From Xanthostigma xanthostigma (Eukaryota > Arthropoda > Insecta > Raphidioptera > Raphidiidae), in assembly GCA_963575645.1 (NCBI GenBank), contig OY754465.1, positions 36,033,501 to 36,097,500 of the forward strand: a DNA stretch of 64,000 nucleotides, read 5' to 3'. Shown piece by piece: positions 48,801 through 51,535 of this stretch. The translations under genes and the position numbers were made by a program. Below the pieces are notes generated by a model that was not told the DNA's origin, did no database searches, and worked only from the letters and a program-made list of their open reading frames with translations. Position 1 is the stretch's first letter. Each line of letters begins with the position of its first letter.

Positions 48801-49304
48801 GGACAGGAAGCGCTACCAAAATAAGTAAAATTTTACCCTATTTTAATTAACACATTTCTCACAAATAAATACCATAACAATTTTTTTACGTAGAAATTAC
48901 CGGATTGTACAAATTACGCCGAAGGACTAAAAATCTAATCAATAGCACGTGTTCGCTACAAAAAAAACTGATTCCGCAGAGAAAAACACATGATTACATA
49001 GATATTATTTTAAGGAATTATTTCTTGAATTATCATTTTAGCACGTTTTTTAACAAAACCAATTGGAATTATTAAATTAAAAAGGCATCAATAATCGATT
49101 TATACAGTATGGACGTAACTTCAACTGTCAAAAAAAATTAAACAGCAAGAATAATAATTATTTCCCAGTCTTGTCATGGTAAAAAATCTATACTTCCATG
49201 TTGTATTTGAAAAAGAATAGATATTAGTTAATTTCTAAATATAGGAAATCAAACATACCTCCTGTCAGTACTAATTTATACACACGTTTCTCAGATTTTT
49301 CCAT
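1446..49304 (-). CDS. Ttd14: Ttd14, TRPL translocation defect protein 14 (5' part, six coding exons)
   Basis: Coding exons, in transcript order: 49304-49259, 45903-45836, 38144-38107, 37423-37386, 2902-2774 and 1582-1446. All junctions are GT-AG and the phases join, giving 152 residues with the C-terminal part off the left edge. The product starts [16 protein letters not shown] and has a P-loop (GGPCGGKTT, about residues 15-23). It then carries the family's conserved runs [47 protein letters not shown] and [20 protein letters not shown]. In Drosophila Ttd14 binds GTP and phosphoinositides and is needed for light-dependent TRPL channel movement and photoreceptor survival; that role is inferred here from homology. 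The start is the first in-frame ATG before the P-loop. Two exons are only 38 nt, and intron 4 is about 34.5 kb and full of transposons. The gene diverges from Prp19. Confidence 0.93.
1583..2773 (-). other. Ttd14 intron 5
   Basis: A 1191-nt GT-AG intron. Its upper half is a copy of an interspersed repeat (about 2160-2597). The remainder, 1583-2159, is AT-rich with nothing recognised. Confidence 0.85.
2160..2597. repeat. Interspersed repeat ending in a GACAGAC-rich tail
   Basis: The 3' part reads GGACGGACAGACAGGCAGAC, then a run ending in GGGTTCCGTTTTTACCATTT and GGCTACGGAGCCCT. This tail is very common in insect genomes, Lepidoptera among them, and marks a non-autonomous retroposon-like repeat. 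The left boundary is approximate. No reverse-transcriptase frame is present. Confidence 0.5.
2774..2902 (-). CDS. Ttd14: Ttd14 coding exon 5
   Basis: 129 nt. It completes the Ala codon begun as G at the end of exon 4 and ends with T of the Phe codon completed in exon 6. It encodes [20 protein letters not shown] and then [23 protein letters not shown], the best conserved block of the N-terminal nucleotide-binding domain. The acceptor is TTTTCAG and the donor GTAAGA. Confidence 0.95.
3118..3627 (+). repeat. Repeat family B, copy 1
   Basis: It starts at AAATTCCAGCCAATTGGGTG and ends near GTTGGAATGGTAAAA. Other copies lie at 29648-30700, 33341-33945, 46713-47370 and 60302-60845, with a fragment at 13866-13916. 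Shared landmarks are GACAGATCT followed by AAAGAACAGCTGATTT, then GCATGCGCCGATTTTCCCC and ATCCGTTTGACCTGTATCGT. No conserved protein is encoded. The class is unknown; short similar inverted ends (ACCATTCC / GGAATGGT) hint at a MITE. Confidence 0.75.
3628..4425. other. Intronic stretch with decayed pogo-like phrases
   Basis: AT-rich. Between about 3860 and 4110 there are degenerate TTCGAGTTT / CTCGAGACAT phrases like those inside the MITE at 946-1345. Otherwise nothing is recognised. Confidence 0.4.
5187..7342 (+). CDS. Harbinger transposase (HARBI1-like DDE nuclease), two exons
   Basis: Exon 1 ends at 5624 (donor GTAAGT after AYLKV-type TAC TTG AAG) and exon 2 runs 6524-7342 (acceptor TTTCAG). 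The join is in phase and gives about 418 residues from the ATG at 5187; an upstream in-frame ATG at 5139 would add 16. The basic N-terminus ([20 protein letters not shown]) and the block [19 protein letters not shown] are family features. The catalytic core shows [11 protein letters not shown] (D about 175), [13 protein letters not shown] (D about 225), VGDEAFAM and [11 protein letters not shown] (E about 302), as in DDE_Tnp_4 proteins. The enzyme would cut and paste DNA at TWA sites, normally with the partner Myb/MADF protein. Its intron contains exon 2 of the antisense MADF gene. No stop or frame break was seen. Confidence 0.92.
5729..7812 (-). CDS. Harbinger-encoded MADF-BESS DNA-binding protein, two exons
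   Basis: Exon 1 is 7812-7411 (134 codons, donor GTAAAA). Exon 2 is 6424-5729 (acceptor TTTTCAG, 231 codons plus stop). The joined frame gives 365 residues. Residues about 8-110 form a MADF (Myb/SANT-like) domain: [38 protein letters not shown], then [12 protein letters not shown] and [10 protein letters not shown]. The middle is Ser/Thr-rich. About residues 195-235 resemble a BESS protein-interaction motif ([16 protein letters not shown]...). The C-terminus is rich in Gln, Pro and His. In Harbingers this protein binds the subterminal DNA and helps bring the transposase to the nucleus; that role is inferred. Exon 2 lies wholly within the transposase intron on the other strand. Confidence 0.9.
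8229..8434 (-). CDS. BED-finger exon of the host hAT transposase (relic)
   Basis: The ATG is at 8434 and the frame reaches a donor (ACCAG|GTAATA), 68 codons. VWKYF, CKIC and HHIRSVH give the aromatic signature, C-x2-C and H-x4-H of a BED zinc finger, the N-terminal DNA-binding domain of many hAT transposases. No matching catalytic (RNase H-like) or hATC exon is left in the element, so this is a partial gene. It reads from the right arm of the hAT toward the interior. Confidence 0.8.
9043..9520. other. Intronic stretch, nothing recognised
   Basis: Unremarkable intron sequence right of the hAT target duplication. No gene or repeat was recognised. Confidence 0.4.
9521..9846 (+). repeat. Repeat family C (RTE-like tail), copy 1
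   Basis: It starts ACTAGCGGTCCGTCCCG and ends in a TATATATAAAGATAA tail after AAAATCGGTTCAGTGTTTCG. Such starts and tails are usual for non-autonomous RTE-like retroposons of insects. Opposite-strand relatives lie at 17640-17790 and 39586-40055. No reverse transcriptase is encoded. Confidence 0.6.
9847..10929. other. Intronic stretch, mostly unrecognised
   Basis: AT-rich. At 9880-9965 the phrase ending GAGTTTCCACTGTAG resembles the right end of the pogo-like MITE at 946-1345. At about 10529-10560 there is an A-rich run of AAAAAC units. No gene is seen. Confidence 0.4.
10941..11772. mobile_element. Non-autonomous hAT inserted in the Tc1 left end
   Basis: The ends are CAGGGCTGCCAGAT and ATCTGGCAGCCCTG, perfect 14-bp inverted repeats. 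They are flanked by the 8-bp duplication TATTGGAC (10933-10940 and 11773-11780), which is Tc1 terminal sequence. The last about 150 bp hold many AATCCGTT repeats and the left end holds a few, probably transposase-binding sites. No transposase is encoded in the 832 bp. Confidence 0.93.
12077..13090 (-). CDS. Tc1-like transposase, DD34E, intact frame
   Basis: A single uninterrupted 337-residue frame, the usual length for Tc1 transposases. The N-terminal third has paired helix-turn-helix DNA-binding domains joined by the GRPRKT motif (about residues 59-64). The catalytic residues are D in [13 protein letters not shown] in [11 protein letters not shown] and E in [14 protein letters not shown]. 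Exactly 34 residues separate the second D from the [13 protein letters not shown] is the conserved core strand. The protein would excise and insert the element at TA. No stop or frame break is visible, so it may still be functional or only recently silenced. Confidence 0.96.
   Translation of the reverse strand: MPRGIPISKDLKQRVVNAHLEGTIQATISRRFVLPRYSVSKIISNYNERGHLENLPKSGRPRKTTIWTDRRIKRISQNDPWMSAPRIIAEIPEIMVSPRTVQRRLVDAKLFSRRPAKKPLISARNRVARLEFARRHLNWTVDEWKKVLFSDETRYKLFNSDGMKRVRRPINTRFNPKYVTPTVKHGKGSVFLWGCFSWNGVGPLNFINDTMDRFVYRDIMQNVMLPYAEWEMPLCFIFQQDNDPKHSSRIVQEWFQENNVRVLHWPAQSLDLNPIENLWEEVERGIRTQLFPNKQSLVNKINEVWTNLPESTIQKLIASMPRRCRQVISNNGYSINY
13430..13635 (+). repeat. Repeat family F, copy 1
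   Basis: It shares TTTGACATACCAAAAAATCG, TTTTTGTGAATA, TTTTTTGTAGTGTCAAATA and CCTATTA with 55410-55580 in a Prp19 intron, in the same order and orientation. It directly abuts the Tc1 right end. The class is unknown. Confidence 0.6.
13795..14443 (+). repeat. Repeat family A, copy 1 (with internal insertions)
   Basis: The left end is TGGTTGTCTGTAAAGTCGG followed by TTTACGTGATAACGT. The right end has GGCGGAACGTTACG, TGCAGCCGGTG and ATAAGACGTTATCACGTCA. The middle holds a family B fragment (13866-13916) and other unrelated DNA. It is bordered by A-runs on both sides. Copies 2-4 lie at 24852-25064, 38443-38634 and 50729-51267. Confidence 0.75.
14444..15156. other. Intronic stretch with a GC-richer pocket and half of repeat E
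   Basis: 14520-14640 is GC-richer and open on the minus strand (14356-14712) with several Cys, but matches nothing I know. 14935-15015 resembles one arm of the foldback at 27908-28238 (ATATATTGGCAAAAATTATA). No gene is called. Confidence 0.4.
15157..15662. mobile_element. Foldback MITE with a transposase C-terminal scrap
   Basis: Arms 15157-15378 and 15452-15662 are inverted, ending CAGGCT(A)A / AGCCTG with TATA on both sides, fitting a TA-target element. The loop (about 15379-15451), read on the plus strand, encodes [16 protein letters not shown] then stop. This resembles the C-terminal NG-x-x-FEH-L motif of IS630/Tc-type transposases. Confidence 0.65.
15663..16182. other. Intronic stretch with a short repeat
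   Basis: 15810-15900 (TCTGGAATCATACC...TTCGTTCAAAC) resembles 61095-61165 in a GCN1 intron. The rest is AT-rich and unrecognised. Confidence 0.4.
16183..16620 (+). repeat. RTE-like tail carrying an 87-bp tandem array
   Basis: It opens with ACTAGCGGCCCTGTACGTGC TTCGCTACG and closes with TATATATAGATAA, the usual brackets of RTE-like non-autonomous repeats. The middle is the 87-bp tandem array at 16325-16559. No protein is encoded. Confidence 0.6.
16325..16559. repeat. 87-bp tandem repeat with internal hairpin, about 2.7 units
   Basis: The units start at 16325, 16412 and 16499 with GTGCTCGAAAAAAAATAGCG, so the period is exactly 87. Each full unit ends in a hairpin GAGCACTCCGGCTGCGCC...GTGCTC (16390-16418, 16477-16505). 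The first hairpin, 16303-16331, has its core in the opposite orientation (GGCGCAGCC instead of GGCTGCGCC). Confidence 0.9.
16621..17639. other. Intronic stretch, nothing recognised
   Basis: No gene is supported. A GC-richer pocket near 17455-17640 (GGCGGCCTGAGTGGCGGTGG) is open in two short frames on both strands but has no recognisable motif. Confidence 0.4.
17640..17790 (-). repeat. Repeat family C, truncated copy
   Basis: The reverse complement matches the start of the copy at 9521 (GGTCCGTTCC...AATTCTGCAAAATGTATTTC). Only the first about 140 bp are present. Confidence 0.55.
17791..18737. other. Intronic stretch, nothing recognised
   Basis: AT-rich, with no gene or bounded repeat recognised. 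Confidence 0.4.
18746..18931. mobile_element. Short hAT-type MITE
   Basis: 186 bp with ends CAGGCGCGGTCCG and CGGCCGCGCCTG, flanked by a perfect 8-bp duplication GCGCGATG (18738-18745 and 18932-18939). Inside both ends are C-rich or G-rich runs (GGGGGGGTC / GACCCCCCCC). It is non-coding. Confidence 0.9.
19306..19988. mobile_element. MITE with TTAA target, piggyBac/Kolobok-like
   Basis: The inverted ends are GGAAGTACCCTCG and CGAGGGTACTTCC, flanked by TTAA at 19302-19305 and 19989-19992. It is 683 bp with no transposase frame. TTAA duplication is known for piggyBac and Kolobok elements; the family is not resolved. Confidence 0.65.
19993..21286. other. Intronic stretch, nothing recognised
   Basis: 20810-20860 has a pogo-like phrase (CTCCGATAATTCGAGTT). 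21140-21260 has short self-similar pieces around TTCTAGAACTGC. No gene is supported. Confidence 0.4.
21287..21785 (+). repeat. RTE-like non-autonomous repeat
   Basis: It starts AACTAGCCGTTACCCGCGG TTTCGCACGCG and ends near CCAAATTTCAGCCCAATCCG TCCAGTGG and GATACATCAGTCAGTCAGTC. These are standard features of degenerate RTE tails in insects. It is non-coding. Confidence 0.65.
21786..22679. other. Intronic stretch, nothing recognised
   Basis: A 113-codon open frame at 22091-22432 (plus) has no recognisable domain and lies in unstructured intron DNA. I do not call it a gene. Confidence 0.4.
22680..22965 (+). repeat. RTE/SINE-like repeat remnant
   Basis: It begins TACTAATATATAAAATTCT and carries AACGGCTGGACTGTTTTTGA TGAAACTT and GATCCAGGGTG, phrases of short retroposon tails. 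The boundaries are approximate. Confidence 0.45.
23123..23704. repeat. Candidate MITE with ACAATAGGGTTA ends
   Basis: ACAATAGGGTTATTGACA at the left is inverted at the right as GTCAATACCTAACCCTATTGT. The interior is non-coding and holds the perfect hairpin at 23488-23527. No clear target duplication was found, so the class is open. Confidence 0.5.
23488..23527. repeat. Perfect 17-bp stem hairpin
   Basis: GTTTACTGATTGCCTAC and GTAGGCAATCAGTAAAC are exact reverse complements around a 6-base loop TGTGAC. It sits inside the candidate MITE at 23123-23704. Confidence 0.85.
23705..24851. other. Intronic stretch, nothing recognised
   Basis: AT-rich with a GC-richer patch at 24080-24260. No gene or bounded repeat is seen. 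Confidence 0.4.
24852..25064 (+). repeat. Repeat family A, copy 2 (compact, 213 bp)
   Basis: TTGGTTGTCTGTAAAGTCGG at the left and ATAAGACGTTATCACGTC at the right, bordered by A-runs. The middle has CTCTCTATCGCTTATACCGC GCTCTCGCTTGCACGC, also found in copy 4. This is the cleanest whole copy in the window. Confidence 0.8.
25065..25635. other. Intronic stretch, nothing recognised
   Basis: No gene or bounded repeat. A local GACGACGCGACGTCGT palindrome lies near 25348. Confidence 0.4.
25636..25870 (+). repeat. RTE-like non-autonomous repeat
   Basis: It starts TACTAGCTGGCCGACTTCG TTCCGGG and ends AAGAGTATAGATATATAG after GTAGTTTTGGAGAAACATG. This is the usual bracket of degenerate RTE tails. Confidence 0.6.
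25871..26877. other. Intronic stretch with a poly-C run
   Basis: A run of 13 C lies at about 26594-26606. 26240-26290 carries the retroposon-like phrase CATCAGAATCGGTTCAGCCG. No gene is seen. Confidence 0.4.
26878..27116. repeat. Foldback element, 239 bp
   Basis: The ends TACGTGGAGGGAAAGTTT and AAACTTTCCCTCCACGTA are perfect inverted repeats. The inner arms pair around CCAACGTTTCGAAAAAT / ATTTTTCGAAACGTTGG. The loop carries GGGCCTCGGGC. It is non-coding. Confidence 0.85.
27117..27907. other. Intronic stretch with an RTE-like remnant
   Basis: 27660-27850 starts AGCTTTTATTCGCGGCTTCA CTCGCGG and ends near TTTTGTATACGCGTT, an RTE-like remnant. The rest is unrecognised. Confidence 0.45.
27908..28238. 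repeat. Repeat family E foldback
   Basis: The arms are inverted. CAAATAAATAAAATTATCAA and GACGTTTCGGTCCGGATTT on the left match CCGAACCGAAACGTC and GTTTATTTG on the right. The centre is AT-rich. A half copy lies at about 14935-15015. It is non-coding. Confidence 0.7.
28239..29350. other. Intronic stretch, nothing recognised
   Basis: Short open frames near 28730-29002 on both strands match nothing known to me. No bounded repeat is seen. Confidence 0.4.
29351..29616 (+). repeat. 133-bp tandem duplication
   Basis: Two adjacent copies start at 29351 and 29484 with AAATGTCAACAAACAATATA. They differ at essentially one base (AAAGTTTGC versus AAAGTCTGC). This is a recent direct duplication of otherwise unrecognised intron sequence. 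Confidence 0.92.
29648..30700 (+). repeat. Repeat family B, copy 2 (split)
   Basis: It starts AAAATTCCAGCCAATTGGGC. About 500 bp of foreign sequence (about 29860-30330) separates the start from TTGACAGATCT. It continues through GCGCATGCGCCGATTTTTCC to about 30700. The insert includes a stretch (30095-30190) that recurs inverted at about 32335-32425. Confidence 0.65.
30701..31630. other. Intronic stretch, one short shared repeat
   Basis: 30868-30915 (CACTCGAGGCGGTAGAGTGC TGGTCATTTCAG) resembles 47984-48030. Otherwise nothing is recognised. Confidence 0.4.
31631..31912. repeat. Foldback element, 282 bp
   Basis: Arms 31631-31754 and about 31789-31912 are near-perfect reverse complements (x pairs with 63543-x), for example CCCCCGACTTAACACAGG with CCTGTGTTAAGTCGGGGG. 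The loop is about 34 bp. It is non-coding. Confidence 0.9.
31913..32802. other. Intronic stretch with unbounded repeat pieces
   Basis: 32100-32280 carries retroposon-like phrases (GGGGCGTAACCATCGTAATA). 32525-32600 begins CAGGGCCGTAACTAATTTTT TGGAGCCCTGGGC, which looks like a transposon end whose partner I could not place. Confidence 0.35.
32803..34785. repeat. Large inverted repeat enclosing a family B copy
   Basis: The left arm, about 32803-33010, and the right arm, about 34565-34785, are inverted. Matching phrases are CCATTACCGCTTCAAAAACA, GTTCACCATTGTTCCAGTTG and AACTTTTGGTTGCT. The spacer of about 1.55 kb contains repeat B copy 3 and otherwise unrecognised DNA. Confidence 0.75.
33341..33945 (+). 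repeat. Repeat family B, copy 3
   Basis: It runs from AAAATACAGCCAATTGGGCG through TGACAGATCTGCAAAACAAA and GCGCATGCGCCGATTTTCCC to ACCATTCCAC. It is the best preserved internal reference for this family in the window. It sits in the spacer of the inverted repeat at 32803-34785. Confidence 0.7.
34786..35173. other. Intronic stretch, nothing recognised
   Basis: No gene or bounded repeat. Confidence 0.4.
35174..35621. repeat. Candidate MITE with TCACAGGAAACC ends
   Basis: TCACAGGAAACCGTACATAG GGAAAA at the left is inverted at the right as TTTTCCCTATGTTCGGTTTT CTGTGA. The 448-bp interior is non-coding. The target duplication is not clear. Confidence 0.6.
35890..36027 (-). pseudogene. Transposase fragment in foldback loop
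   Basis: A clean open stretch of about 46 codons reads [20 protein letters not shown], then a run containing [12 protein letters not shown] and VLHAIPL. The NVWAGI...IIGPYFF...YHQFL pattern is the core of insect IS630/Tc3-like (DUF4817-associated) transposases. It has no start and no catalytic glutamate, and is flanked by the palindromic arms. It is a relic that identifies the parent family. Confidence 0.75.
36260..36950. mobile_element. Insertion in the foldback right arm
   Basis: It separates AATAATTAATAAAAAAAA from AAATTCCATTTGTAAAGAAC, which are contiguous in the other arm. Inside, TAGTGTATTTGC (36294-36305) and GCAAATACACTA (36937-36948) are perfect 12-bp inverted ends, and 36775-36820 is a TA microsatellite. 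Some 30 bp left of the first inverted end are unexplained. It is non-coding. Confidence 0.65.
36987..37385. other. Proximal part of Ttd14 intron 4
   Basis: Sequence between the foldback and exon 4; nothing is recognised apart from the donor GTAAG at 37385-37381. Confidence 0.5.
37386..37423 (-). CDS. Ttd14: Ttd14 coding exon 4 (38 nt)
   Basis: It completes Ser and encodes [12 protein letters not shown] plus G of the next codon. The acceptor is TTTTTCAG and the donor GTAAG. The short exon is confirmed by the continuous Ttd14 reading [18 protein letters not shown] across its junctions. Confidence 0.93.
37424..38106 (-). other. Ttd14 intron 3
   Basis: A 683-nt intron between the two 38-nt exons. 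AT-rich, nothing recognised. Confidence 0.8.
38107..38144 (-). CDS. Ttd14: Ttd14 coding exon 3 (38 nt)
   Basis: It starts in phase 0 and encodes [12 protein letters not shown] plus AG of the Ser completed in exon 4. The acceptor is TTTACAG and the donor GTAAGT. Confidence 0.93.
38443..38634 (+). repeat. Repeat family A, copy 3 (192 bp)
   Basis: TTGGTTGTCTGTAAAGTCGG to ATAAGACGTTATCACGTC, with A-runs on both sides. It lacks the CTCTCTATCGCTTATACC block of copies 2 and 4 and has a short local duplication of the CATCAATTTATA region. Confidence 0.8.
39233..39585 (+). repeat. Repeat family D, copy 1 (RTE-like)
   Basis: It starts CTATACTAATATATAAAGC TGAAGAGTTTG and carries CCCATTTATCGAGGAAGGCT, CACTACGACCAATAGGAGCG and GTAACTCCGATCATCATGAA. 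A run of 15 C lies at 39540-39554. The opposite-strand copy at 44129-44684 includes extra sequence with a tRNA-like part. Confidence 0.65.
39586..40055 (-). repeat. Repeat family C, copy with internal inverted duplication
   Basis: It reads in reverse relative to 9521-9846 and ends with ATATCTATCGCACCCGGG...GGGACGGACCGCTA. The internal pieces around AAACAGTTTTAGTACCAAAT (about 39910) and ATTTGGTACTAAAACAGTTT (about 39839) are inverted copies, so part of the repeat has folded back on itself. Confidence 0.6.
40056..40275 (+). repeat. RTE-like remnant
   Basis: TATAAAGAGGTAAAGTTTG to GGGCGAAGCCGAACCGGGCC GCTAGTT, the reversed bracket of an RTE-like tail. Confidence 0.5.
41596..41823 (+). pseudogene. 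Possible exon of a mobile-element gene (SWIM-like?)
   Basis: An open frame contains [20 protein letters not shown] and later [15 protein letters not shown], then a splice-like GCAACAG|GTAAAT at about 41818. A diverged inverted copy at about 42950-43060 has CAACAG|GTAAGT at the same place. The [11 protein letters not shown] run faintly resembles the block before SWIM zinc fingers in some insect element genes, but I cannot confirm this. It could be a decayed transposon exon. Confidence 0.3.
41740..43240. repeat. Composite inverted repeat
   Basis: Left segments 41740-41930 and 41935-42010 recur inverted at about 42850-43040 and 43155-43235. Examples are GGACTACTCTATCTGGCGG with CCGCCAGATAGAGTAGTCC, and ATCAACACTGCATT. 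Within it, 42516-42577 is repeated directly at 42607-42673 (AATACTGTTTATCGTGATTT). Confidence 0.75.
42152..42523. repeat. Candidate MITE with TTTATTCAAC ends
   Basis: TTTATTCAACTAGCAGGAGT AATATGTAATCGGGGCCCTG at the left is inverted at the right as CAGGGCCCCGAAATTACATA TTACTCACGCG and GTTGAATAAA. It is non-coding and lies inside the composite inverted repeat. Confidence 0.6.
44129..44684 (-). repeat. Repeat family D, copy 2, carrying a tRNA-like part
   Basis: It reads in reverse relative to 39233-39585, from TATACTAATATATAAAGCTG (reverse complement) to ACCCGGACGGGACCGCTAGT (reverse complement). It contains about 200 bp absent from copy 1, including a tRNA-Lys-like segment at 44338-44409. Confidence 0.65.
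44338..44409 (-). pseudogene. tRNA-Lys-derived relic
   Basis: The reverse complement has GGCTCAATCGGTAGAGC (D-arm) and GGGTCGTGGGTTCGAGCCCC then ACGTTGGGCG (T-arm and acceptor), as in eukaryotic tRNA-Lys(CTT). The anticodon loop reads CTGTCAA (GTC), the anticodon stem has mismatches, the 5' acceptor strand GTCGGAT does not pair properly and one base is missing. It is 72 nt and inside a repeat, so it is not a working tRNA gene. Confidence 0.8.
45836..45903 (-). CDS. Ttd14: Ttd14 coding exon 2 (P-loop)
   Basis: 68 nt. It completes Gly and encodes [22 protein letters not shown], ending in phase 0. It carries most of the GxxxxGKT nucleotide-binding loop. The acceptor is GTTTTAG and the donor GTAAA. 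Confidence 0.95.
46713..47370 (+). repeat. Repeat family B, copy 4
   Basis: CAAAAATTCCAGCCAATTGG to GTGAGTTGGAATGATAAAAG, with GACAGATCTACGAAACAAAA and GCGCAAGCCCCGATTTTCCC inside. About 100 bp extra lies near 46840-46930. Confidence 0.7.
48409..48793. repeat. Near-perfect foldback with tiny loop
   Basis: Two arms of about 185 bp, AGCCATTTTGTATGTGGAAA at the left and TTTCCACATACAAAATGGCT (with small changes) at the right, meet at about 48601 with a loop of roughly 15-20 bases. The arms differ at only a few positions. It is non-coding. Confidence 0.92.
49259..49304 (-). CDS. Ttd14: Ttd14 coding exon 1 (start)
   Basis: The ATG at 49304 opens [15 protein letters not shown] plus G of the next codon, with donor GTATGT. 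It is the first in-frame ATG before the conserved [14 protein letters not shown]; the length before the P-loop is normal for the family. Confidence 0.9.
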
Positions 49305-49819
49305 TTTGTAAAATTACAGGTACTTATTGATAATGAAAAATTACACAAAGAACAAAATAAAATCACTTAAAACTCTGTAATATCACAATTTGTAACTTAG
49401 TACTAGTAAATGAAAATAATTTGGTGTCGTGTTATTTATCAAATATTTTCTTTATAAAGTTCCATTTCGTCATTTAATGTGGTCTTTTATGAGACCAGCT
49501 ATTTTTATCACTAGGCCAAGTGGCCCGACGAACCGTCAACGACGAATGAGAGGCTTCTGATTTCTGAACACCACTTTTTGACAGTATACCGATGGCGGTA
49601 AGTCACCGTCATTGATAAGTCTATAGTCACGTTATGCACGCGAGTCCACGCGGTTCTGATGTACTGATCTGTATTTAATGGATAACGAACAACGGCATTT
49701 TGTGAAGTACGTAGCCGAGCCAAATGATGCAGAAAGAGAGGTCGATAAAGTTAGATTATATTTCGTCTTCGTTCACTAGAATAACATTATGGAGCGAGAA
49801 TGGAAAGGTCCAGTTAAAT

Positions 49820-51535
49820 AATAGTACAGGTAATAGAGAATTTTTTTCTGCATTATCCTACAACTTTTTTTCGTTTTCTTAAATAGGTTCAGTATCGCGT
49901 ACTGACCCTAAATGCACAAAATCCTTACAAATTAGGCGGGCGGAAGTGCCGCCATTTTGACAAAAACCATTTCAGCCCATATCTCCGTAACCGTGCACTT
50001 GAGGCCAAAAAAGATAATAACCTTTATTGTAGATAAATAAATTTACTATCTTTTTTGTTCAATAATTTTTTTTTTATCACTTACCGCTTACGACTTATTT
50101 GATTATTACGATTTGTTTATTGACTTTTGGACCCATATCTCTTCTAATAATTGTTTAAACAATAAAATGCTAATGATTAAGTTTTAAATCTACAAATTTT
50201 CTACAGCTTTTATTTAAAACTTTTTTTTCTAAAATTAATATTTTTGAAGTTATAACGCGAATGTTAAAAATCCTGTGCCTAGGCGGTCATATGCACTGAT
50301 AGAACATTAACAAATGGTTTATATGTTCGAAAAAAAATGTCTGAAAATCAATATTTTCACTATTTTTTAATTAATTATATTGATTTTTGTCTTCTAAAAC
50401 GTTTTTATACTTCTTCCATCTTTTTTCATGCAAGACAAAAACGTTTTAGAAGACAAAAATCAATACAATTAATTAAAAAATACTGAAAATATTGAATTTC
50501 AGACATTTTTTTTCGTGCACAGGATTTTTGACATTCGCGTTATAACTTCAAAAATATTAATTATAGAAAAAAAGTTTTAAATAAAAGCTGTAGAAAATTT
50601 GTAGATTTAAAACTTAATCATTAGCATTTTATTGTTTAAACAATTATTAGAAGAGATATGGGTTCAAAAGTCAATAAACAAATCGTAATAGTCAAATAAG
50701 TCGTAAACGGTAAGTGATACAAAAAAAATTGGTTGTCTGTAAAGTCGGTTTACGGACGATAGTTTTACGTGATAACGTATTCCGCTCGAATATCATATTT
50801 AATAATACATTACCTAAATTTTAGTAGCTGTCAAACTATATTTTTACCGACTCTCTATCGCTTATACTGCGCTCTCGCTTGCACGCACAGGGTCAGGCGG
50901 AACGTTACACTTTTTCGTGCGTGCAGCTTGTGTTTCATCAATTTATAAGACGTTATCACGTCAATAAACACAAAACACGTTGTCTCGTATTCAACACGTC
51001 ATGCTACAGATAATGACATCCGTCTAGGTGGGCGGAGCTTCGTACAAACCGACGCTTGGGCAGATCGTGCCTCTCTATCGCTTATATCGCGCTCTCGCTT
51101 GCACGCTCAGGCGAAACGTTACACTTTTCGGAACGTTACACTTTTTCGTGCATGCAGCCGGTGTTTCATCAATTTATAAGACGTTATCGCTTGCACGCTC
51201 AGGCGGAACGTTACACTTTTTCGTGCATGCAGCCGGTGTTTATCAATTTATAAGACGTTATCACGTCAAAAAATTATTGAACAAAAAAGATAGTAAATTT
51301 ATTTGTCTACAATAAAGGCTATTACCTTTTTTGGCCTCAAGTGTACGGTTACGGAGATATGGGCTGAAACGGTTTTTGTCAAAATGGCGGCACTTCCGCC
51401 CGCCTAATTTGTAAGGATTTTGTGCATTTAGGGTCAGTACGTGATACTGAACCTATTTAAGAAAACGAAAAAAAGTTGTAGGATAATGCAATGTGGAATG
51501 AACATAACGACTCTATTACCTGTAGTATAATGTTT
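49820..51535. repeat. Large foldback, right arm interrupted by repeat A
   Basis: The arms run from AGTACAGGTAATAGAG and TGCATTATCCTACAACTTTT inward to a centre near 50420. They include GGCGGGCGGAAGTGCCGCC, GAAGAGATATGGGTCC-type and TCTTCTAAAACGTTTTT segments, each mirrored on the other side. The right arm is split at 50729-51267 by family A. The undisturbed left arm therefore records the empty site. Confidence 0.9.
50729..51267 (+). repeat. Repeat family A, copy 4 (with duplicated tail)
   Basis: TTGGTTGTCTGTAAAGTCGG to a first ATAAGACGTTATCACGTCA at 50963. Further tail segments follow, with two units of about 91 bp beginning GCTTGCACGCTCAGGCG (about 51097 and 51188), ending CACGTC at 51267. 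It is bordered by eight A on the left and six A on the right. Confidence 0.85.

Larger units (their letters stand above)
45904..49258 (-). other. Ttd14 intron 1
   Basis: About 3.36 kb. It holds repeat B copy 4 and the foldback at 48409-48793. The stretches 45904-46712, 47371-48408 and 48794-49258 show nothing else I can name. Confidence 0.8.

Noticed and set aside
49511-49723. 70-codon minus frame upstream of Ttd14
   Set aside because: No motif and no joining splice site to Ttd14 exon 1; it could at most be 5' UTR.
51028-51315. Frames with repeated HFFVHAAGV-type segments
   Set aside because: They are translations of the duplicated tail of repeat family A; similar frames occur at 25018, 38483 and 14310.
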